Shown here in pieces: positions 56,884-64,000 of a stretch of 64,000 nt of DNA. Below the pieces are notes generated by a model. That model was not told the origin of the DNA, did not search any database, and saw nothing but the letters and a program-made list of their open reading frames with translations. The translations under genes were made by a program, and so were the position numbers. Source of the stretch: Arachis hypogaea (Eukaryota > Streptophyta > Magnoliopsida > Fabales > Fabaceae); the NCBI RefSeq assembly GCF_003086295.3, contig NC_092052.1, positions 79,116,687 through 79,180,686 on the forward strand. The letters run 5' to 3'. Within the stretch, counting starts at the first letter, position 1. Every line of letters begins with the position of its first letter.

Positions 56884-59800
56884 TAACAACCCTGATTTTC
56901 GAGTACGTGAGATCTTTCTAAAAGTACGGATATCTCCGAAAGATCAGTAAAGAGAACACCTCTGATATATCATCAAGCATCTCAATCCTCATTGTCATTA
57001 TGTCATCTTTAAGCTAGAACCTCTTCTGAGGCAAGCTCGATAATGCAATCGTGAAGAACCTAGTTTTTGAACCGTATCGGTTGGCAGTGTTGATTCTGAT
57101 TTTTGAAAATAGTCTCTGTTTGACGAACCGGACTCGATTCATGAGAGGAGAGAGATAATAGTATAATATTATCATTATATTAGTATTAGAAGATGCTTAA
57201 ATGATATAATAAGGTTACCTGGTCTGTTTTAGTTAAAAATAGAAAATCGGTTTAACCAGGTTTACGCTTTACTGGTGCAGCTTAGCACCAGCACTCTCTG
57301 ATGACTTTAGCAATACTAAGGCCTCATCATACATATTTTATTCTCACAATAAATATGTTACTAGTGTAATTTATGCTAGTAGCTCAGAAAATAATTTTTA
57401 GAGATGTTTTTACGAGTGTTCCGATACATCTAGTTTTAGTAGTTGTACACCAGAGATATTTTAATATTATTTTAACCCACCTCCAAGCCAACCGATCACA
57501 ACTCACCTTACACCCCCAAGACATCCAAGGATGTCTCATTTCATCATTTTGGCCTAAAATAACAAGAGAGAAAAGAGAGAAACTTTCATGAACACTTAAT
57601 CTTCAAAGCTTGATTTCTTCTGAACTAAAACTCAAATCAAAACTCCGATTTCACCAAAATGATCCTCTCTTCTTCATCTACATAATCATGTGACTTATCA
57701 AGGCTGGAAATAAGGTGAGATGGCTGTCTCCCTCCCTCTTCAATTCGGTTTTCAAGGAAACATGCTTAAACAAGTGTTTTCTTGATGTTCTTCCTTAGAT
57801 CTCTTGCTTAGCTTGACTTGTGGGCAAAAGATCTTTGATTTCCTGCATATTTAAGGTGAGGATAACCTTCCTAAGATATTGCTGAAGTTGGTTTGGTTGA
57901 TGGTTTAGAGTTTTAAAGTTGTTCTTGATGTGCTTTAGGAGGAAAAAGTGCTTTAAGAACACTTCAAAGAGTAACCGGATTTGGAGCAGCAAATCAAGGT
58001 AGGTTTTGACGAATTTAATTTTGATTGATTGTGTTTGAGTTGTGTGATTATGATATGGTTTGACTGTACTTGAAATTGATTGTTTGTATGAGTAATTCTT
58101 GTTGAAATTTTGGTGAAAATTTGATGAAATTTGATGAAATTCAAGCTATGAATGTGTGTTCTTGTGGCTGCTGGAAAAATGAAACCTAGAGCTTAAATTG
58201 AGGTTCAATTTGTGTTAAAATCATGTAAAAAAGATGGGGTTTTAGTGGCTGGGAATTTATTTTGAATTTTGGTAAAAATCGGTTGCTGAAAAGACTGGAA
58301 AACGGGTAAAAACAGAGAAAGAATCTGAAGAATATACGAAGAACACGAAGAACACTTTGAGTGTGGTGAAGAACATTGAAGAACACCTTTTAGATCTTAG
58401 AAAGGTCAAGGAAGTAAAAATTTTGGTGTTTGGGGGGTTATTTGGTAATTTCTAAAAGTTAGGGTGGTTAAAGTAGAAATATTAAAAGTTATAGGTGGTA
58501 AAAAGTAAATTTTAAAGGTTAAAAGTAAAAGGTAAGGTAATTTTCGAAAATATATTAATAAAATAATAAATAATAATAAAATATTAAATAATAATATTTA
58601 ATTAAAAATAATATTTTAATAAAGATAATAAAATAATGTGAAAAAGGCAGTTTTCTATAAAAGCTTTAGAAAGACAACTTTAAGTGCAGAATCTCATAAT
58701 TACCTTCATAAAAAAATTAGAGAGTGGTAATAACATATTAGTGAGGCAAATATAAAGAAAAGATAAAAAGTTAAAGAAGAGATAAAAATCAAAGAGAAAG
58801 TCTGTAAAGTTTTAATGACAGAAAAACAGACAGAAATTAGTGAACGAACTAGGGCAACATAGTTAGTTCTTGAGTTACGACTAGGGTTAGGTATAATATA
58901 AAAAGTTAAACTGTTTCAGTATAGACTTAATGAACCTATACTTGGGACAAGCTAACTATTCATACCGAAATTTACATAAGCTTTAAATGCATACGTTAAA
59001 TAGAGAAATCAGAGCAAAGTAAAGAGACAAAGAGAAAAGAGTAGTATGATAAAAAGCAGAGGACCTGTTGGAGGGTCATTTGTTGCTTGAAGCAACCCAA
59101 GAGACACTTGTTTGTTCATTTGTTGCATTAAGGCGACTCCAGAGTTATTTGTTTGTTCATCTGCTGCATTGAGGCAGTCAGATAGATGGTGGTGCGACCA
59201 CTGAGAATGCTTTCCTGCGGTACAGATCCATATTTCATTTCTGTAAGGCAGAGGGGTTATTTCCTGCTACAGAAGTACCATGACCACCTGTTCCATTTCT
59301 GTAGTGGCAGAGGGGTTATTTCCTGTATACAGAAGGTGTGTCGGCATACATCCCTGCAGTGGCAGATGTGTTATTTCCTACGTGCAGTGGACCCTGTGGT
59401 GGCAGAGGGGTTATTTCATGTACACAGGGGTATAGCCAACTGGAAAGCCATACCCGTTTAAGCTGCTTTGGGTTACGTCAGGAGCGGGTGGAAACCGACA
59501 GACGAGCTCGTTACCTGTACTAGGGCTAGACATGCATCATACTTGGTTGTGCATTTTCTCTATTATGATTGCTGCATGAATGTACGCTTTATTTGTTTGT
59601 ATTCTGTTCTCCGTGTTTGTGTCTGTGTTTTACTTTCTTGTATTCTTCTGTTTGTGATATATTTTATGTTTTCTCTATTTTCTCTATTTATCTATCCTCT
59701 GTTTACTACTTCTCTATATTCTGTTATTCGTCTGCCAAACAACACAGAATTAATGAACTTAACTAATAACCCTGGCCATACTAAGAACTCCCCAGTTCTT

Positions 59801-60596
59801 ATCCCTTCTCTCTCCTTTCCCACTTCAGATGGAAGTGAGAGTACCTTACCGTAGTTCGTTGATGATGGTTCTGCAAAGAGGGTTCCGCTCTAGATAGTCT
59901 TCTGGGTCTAGGGTGAATATCGTTCTCTGTTTATATGTATATACTGTGAGACCAGTCGATGTCTACATCCCGTTTTTACGTGAACTTTAATCTAAATCCT
60001 GTGTACGAGACTCCTATTGTGTGGCTACTTGATGAGGTACCAGAGAGACCTCCTATAGCAATGTCTGATCGTGCAGAGGAGTAGCAGATGACGTTCTACC
60101 TTTTGATGACGTTCCACCTGACTTGAGTTTTGAAGACTTAGAATGTACTTTCCCTCGCTTTAGTGGTTTAGAGGGACTAGGTGAGTATAGAGTCTAGGCT
60201 AGCCTAGGTGCCAGCTTAGAGACCTCTTGAACAGGTCAGGACCTGGGATGTTGTATGTATGTATATGTATATAGTTATTATCTAGCTATATCTAGGGGTG
60301 TTCTAACTAAAGGTCTATACTCTAATAAAGGCTGGATCACTGAATGTTGCTCGCTACTTGTGATGTATTTATGTGTGGTTGCTTATAAATGTTTTATCTG
60401 TTATCAGTTGTGAGTTGATTATGAATGATTCCGTCTATTAATCCAAACATTAAAAAAAAATATACATCACAAATTAACTACGCTTTTAACAACGAATCAG
60501 GCTCATATGATAAATAATAGATAATAATTAGGAAGACAATTTGGTAGCGCTTAGTTTCCAGTATGATCTAGACATATTGAAAATTGGGTCGTTACA
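56884..60596 (+). repeat. RT10 5' LTR
   Basis: 3713 bases. The first bases are TAACAACCC where the 3' LTR has TGACAACCC, so the terminal TG has become TA. It ends GGGTCGTTACA. Contains A/T-rich sequence at 58550-58640 and a repeated-module region at 59080-59430. Frames such as 59468-59854 with hydrophobic runs are not supported as genes. Confidence 0.9.
59080..59430 (+). repeat. Degenerate tandem modules in the RT10 LTR
   Basis: First set: catttgttgcttgaagcaa, catttgttgcattaaggcg, catctgctgcattgaggcag. Second set: gcagaggggttatttc at 59249, 59307, 59362 (gcagatgtgttatttc) and 59402, each followed by a short palindrome such as ctgtatacag or tgtaca. Most of the second set is deleted from the 3' LTR. 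Confidence 0.75.
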
Positions 60597-60599
60597 ATT

Positions 60600-60611
60600 T
60601 GGTATCAGAGC
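60600..60611 (+). other. RT10 primer binding site
   Basis: TGGTATCAGAGC, perfectly complementary to the 3' end of initiator-Met tRNA, three bases after the LTR end. Confidence 0.93.
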
Positions 60612-61049
60612 AGTTCGTTCCCAGTAGAGCCTGGGGAGTGGACTGATTATGCTTCATTGCATACTCTGCTTGTGTGTCTCATGCTGTTAGGGTATCTTTA
60701 AGATACATTTGGCATGAATGTCTATGAGTGCTCATTTTGGGAATGTTCGTGCCTAACTTGAGATATTAAGACTGATCACCTTAATATTAATTGTTTGATG
60801 TGGATAAGACGTCAATGACTGCAAATAGGCATGGTGTAATCGAGTTCCGAACGACAAATTCGTGAGAGGCACAACTATTCTTATAGCTGTTATGATCTCC
60901 ACGGCCATGGCTATGTGATATTTAGATGCTGTAAGGAACGAACTGATATCTTCGTCAGGATGGCTTGAAGGAAGTAGACTGCTTGAAGATGGATTCTTGC
61001 AGGCGGCTTAAATTTTGAGGGCAAAATTTTCTTTTAGGAGGGTAGAATG
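60612..61049 (+). other. RT10 interior and polypurine tract
   Basis: 438 bases with no gene. The end (gagggcaaaattttcttttaggagggtagaatg region, 61018-61049) is the usual end of pol plus polypurine tract in chromovirus-like elements, so the interior is probably what remains after deletion of gag and pol. Confidence 0.7.
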
Positions 61050-64000
61050 TGACAACCCTGATTTTCGAGTACGTGAGATCTTTTCTGAAGGTACGGATTT
61101 CTCCGAAAGATCAGTAAAGGGAACACCTCTGATATATCATCAAGCATCTCAATCCTCATTGTCATTATGTCATCCTTAATCTAGAACCTCTTTTAAGGCA
61201 AGCTCGATAATGCAATCGTGAAGAACCTAGTTTTTGAACCGTATCGGTTACAGTTTTGATTCTAATTTTCGTAAATAGTCTCTGTTTAACGAACCGGACT
61301 CGATTCATGAGAGGAGAGAGATAATACTATAATATTATCATTATATTATTATTAGAAGATTTTTGAATGATATTATAAGGTTACCTGGTCTGTTTTAGTT
61401 AAAACAGAAAATCGGTTTAACCAGGTTTACGGTTTACTGGTGCAGCTTAGCACTAGCACTCTCTGATGACTTTAGCAATGCTAAGGCCTCATCATACATG
61501 TTTTATTCACACAATAAATATGTTACTAGTGTCATTTATGCTAGTAGCTCAGAAAATAATTTTTAGAGATGTTTTTACGAGTGTTCCGATACATCTAGTT
61601 TTAGTAGTTGTACACCAGAGATATTTTAATATTATTTTAACCCACCTCCAAGCCAACCAATCACAACTCACCTTACACCCCCCAAGGCCTCCAAGGCTGT
61701 CTCATTTCATCATTTTGGCCGAAAATAACAAGAGAGAAAAGAGAGAAACTTTCATAAACACTTAATCTTCAAAGCTTGATTTCTTCTGAACTAAAACTCA
61801 AATCAAAACTCCGATTTCACCAAAATGATCCTCTCTTCTTCCTCTACATAACCATGTGATTTATCAAGGCTGGAAATAAGGTGAGATGGCCATCTCCCTC
61901 CCTCTTCAATTCGGTTTTCAAGGAACCATGCTTAAACAAGTGTTTTCTTGATGTTCTTCCTTAGATCTCTTGCTTAGCTTGACTTGTGGGCCAAAGATCT
62001 TTGATTTCCTGCATGTTTAAGGTGAGGATAAACTTCCTAAGATGTTGCTGAAGTTCGTTTGGTTGATGGTTTAGAGTTTTAAAGTTGTTCTTGATGTGTT
62101 TTAGGAGGAAAAAGTGCTTTAAGAACACTTCAAAGAGTAACCGGATTTGGAGCAGCAAATCAAGGTAGGATTTGACGAATTTAATCTTGATTGATTGTGT
62201 TTAAGTTGTGTGATTAACATATGGTTTGGATGTGCTTGAAATTGATTGTTTGTATGAGTAATTCTTGTTGAAATTTTGGTGAAAATTTGATGAAATTTGA
62301 TGAAATTCAAGCTATGAATGTGTGTTCTTGTGGCTGCTGGAAAAATGATCCCTAGAGCTTAAATTGAGATTCAATTTGTGTTAAAATCATGTAGAAAAGA
62401 TGGGGTTTTAGTGGCTGGGAATTTATTTTGAATTTTGGCAAAAATCGGTTGCTGAAAAGATTGAAAAACGGGTAAAAATAGAGAAAGAATCTGAAGAATA
62501 TACGAAGAACACGAAGAACACTTTGAGTGTGGTGAAGAACATTGAAGAACACCTTTTAGATCTTAGAAAGGGCAAGGAAGTAAAAATTTTGGTGTTTGGG
62601 GGGTTATTTGGTAATTTCTGAAAGTTAGGGTGGTTAAAGTAGAAATATTAAAAGTTACGGGTGGTAAAAGGTAAATTTTAAAGGTTAAAAGTAAAAGGTA
62701 AGGTAATTTTCGAAAATATATTAATAAAATAATAAAATAATGTGAAAAAGGCAGTTTTCTATAAAAGCTTTAGAAAGACAACTTTAAGTGCAGAATCTCA
62801 TAATTACCTTCATAAAAAAATTAGAGAGTGGTAATAACATATTAGTGAGGCAAAGATAAAGAAAAGATAAAAAGTTAAAGAAGAGATAAAAATCAAAGAG
62901 AAAGTCTGTAAAGTTTTAATGACAGAAAAACAGACAGAAATTAGTGAACGAACTAGGGCAACATAGTTAGTTCTTGAGTTACGACTAGGGTTAGGTATAA
63001 TATAAAAAGTTAAACTGTTTCAGTATAGACTTAATGAACCTATACTTGGGACAAGCTAACTATTCATACCGAAATTTACATAAGCTTTAAATGCATACGT
63101 TAAAAAGAGAAATCAGAGCAAAGTAAAGAGACAAAGAGAAAAGAGTAGTATGATAAAAAGCAGAGGACCTGTTGGAGGGTCATTTGTTGCTTGAAGCAAC
63201 CCAAGAGACACTTGTTTGTTCATTTGTTGCATTAAGGCGACTCCAGAGTTATTTGTTTGTTCATCTGCTGCATTGAGGCAGTCAGATAGATGGTGGTGCG
63301 ACCACTGAGAACGCTTTCCTGCGGTACAGATCCATATTTCATTTCTGTAAGGCAGAGGGGTTATTTCTGTTTATATGTATATACTGTGAGACCAGTCGAT
63401 GTCTACATCCTGTTTGTACGTGAACTTTAATCTAAATCCTGTGTACGAGACTCCTATTGTGTGGCTACTTGATGAGGTAGCAGAGAGACCTCCTAAAGCA
63501 ATGTCTGATCGTGCAGAGGAGTAGCAGATGATGTTCTACCTTTTGATGACGTTCCACCTGACTTGAATTTTGAAGACTTAGAATGTACTTTCCCTCGCTT
63601 TAGTGGTTTAGAGGGACTAGGTGAGTATAGAGTCTAGGCTAGCCTAGGTGCCAGCTTAGAGACCTCTTGAACAGGTCAGGACCTGGGATGTTGTATGTAT
63701 GTATATGTATATAGTTATTATCTAGCTATATCTATGGGTGTTCTAACTAAAGGTCTATACTCTAATAAAGGCTGGATCACTGAATGTTGCTCGCTACTTG
63801 TGATGTATTTATGTGTGGTTGCTTATAACTGTTTTATCTGTTATCAGTTGTGAGTTGATTATGAATGATTCCGTCTATTAATCCAAACATTTAAAAAAAA
63901 ATATACCTCGCAAATTAACTACGCTTTTAACAACGAATCAGGCTCATATGATAAATAATATATAATAATTAGGAAGACAAATTGGTAGCGCTCAGTTTTC
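61050..64000 (+). repeat. RT10 3' LTR, incomplete at window end
   Basis: Starts TGACAACCCTGATTTTCG. Matches the 5' LTR but lacks about 60 bases of A/T-rich repeat (58560-58620 in the 5' copy) and about 664 bases corresponding to 59263-59926, joined at 63366. The last visible bases match 60540-60560 of the 5' copy, so only about 40 bases are cut off. Confidence 0.9.

Larger units (their letters stand above)
56884..64000 (+). mobile_element. RT10: LTR element with 3.7 kb LTRs and a 453 bp interior
   Basis: 5' LTR 56884-60596, primer site, 453 bases of interior, polypurine tract, and a 3' LTR from 61050 that runs off the window. PBS type and the ending ttttaggagggtagaatg before the LTR are chromovirus-like. 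No gag or pol domain remains. It is inserted in the RT9 protease; the left flank is GACTA. Confidence 0.88.

Noticed and set aside
59468..59854. 128-codon frame with apparent membrane segments in the RT10 LTR
   Set aside because: It lies in an LTR, is absent from the 3' LTR because of the deletion, and the hydrophobic run comes from T-rich sequence.
1..64000. Search by eye for host genes, tRNA or rRNA genes
   Set aside because: None found. Matches to tRNA sequence are short primer binding sites next to LTRs.

Overview
This is plant nuclear DNA made essentially of nested LTR retrotransposons. No host gene, tRNA, rRNA or CRISPR array was seen. A legume, most likely a peanut relative (Arachis), is suggested by LTRs starting TGATGAGCGGATAATTTATA, clusters of the ACGCGTACGCGT palindrome, and the combination of Tat-like, Athila-like and chromovirus elements. 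That assignment rests on recognition, not on a search. I call the elements RT1 to RT10.

Layout. RT1 (1-3344, +) is the 3' end of a non-autonomous element inserted in the pol gene of RT2 (3345-9825, -), a chromovirus-like Ty3/gypsy. RT2 sits in the 3' region of RT3, a Tat-like Ty3/gypsy on the minus strand. A gap of exactly 1000 N (11022-12021) follows. The sequence then repeats: 12022-20929 is the same DNA as 2047-11021, with single-base losses concentrated beside the gap. This looks like two overlapping contig ends left unmerged. RT3 continues at 19723-23000 and resumes at about 46149-49515, split by RT4 (23001-46153, -). RT4 carries RT5 (28744-34485, -) and RT6 (34482-44886, +, Tat-like). 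RT7 (about 49516-54129, +) is Athila-like, with one LTR shared by two internal regions. An LTR fragment RT8 (54130-54596, -), a Tat-like RT9 (54597-56883, +) and RT10 (56884-64000, +; LTRs of 3.7 kb around only 453 bp) complete the window.

Function. The gag, protease, reverse transcriptase, RNase H and integrase segments are recognisable, but all are decayed by stops, frameshifts or deletions. Many stops are glutamine codons changed to TAG or TAA, as expected from deamination of methylated cytosine. The most interesting feature is a gene on the strand opposite to pol, downstream of integrase, in both RT3 (19869-21639, +) and RT6 (43282-41329, -). In both it has an intron of about 0.1 kb at the same place and phase, and splicing joins the exons in frame. 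The protein has a conserved N-terminal domain, a coiled coil and a conserved C-terminal motif. It looks like a spliced antisense accessory gene of Tat-type elements.
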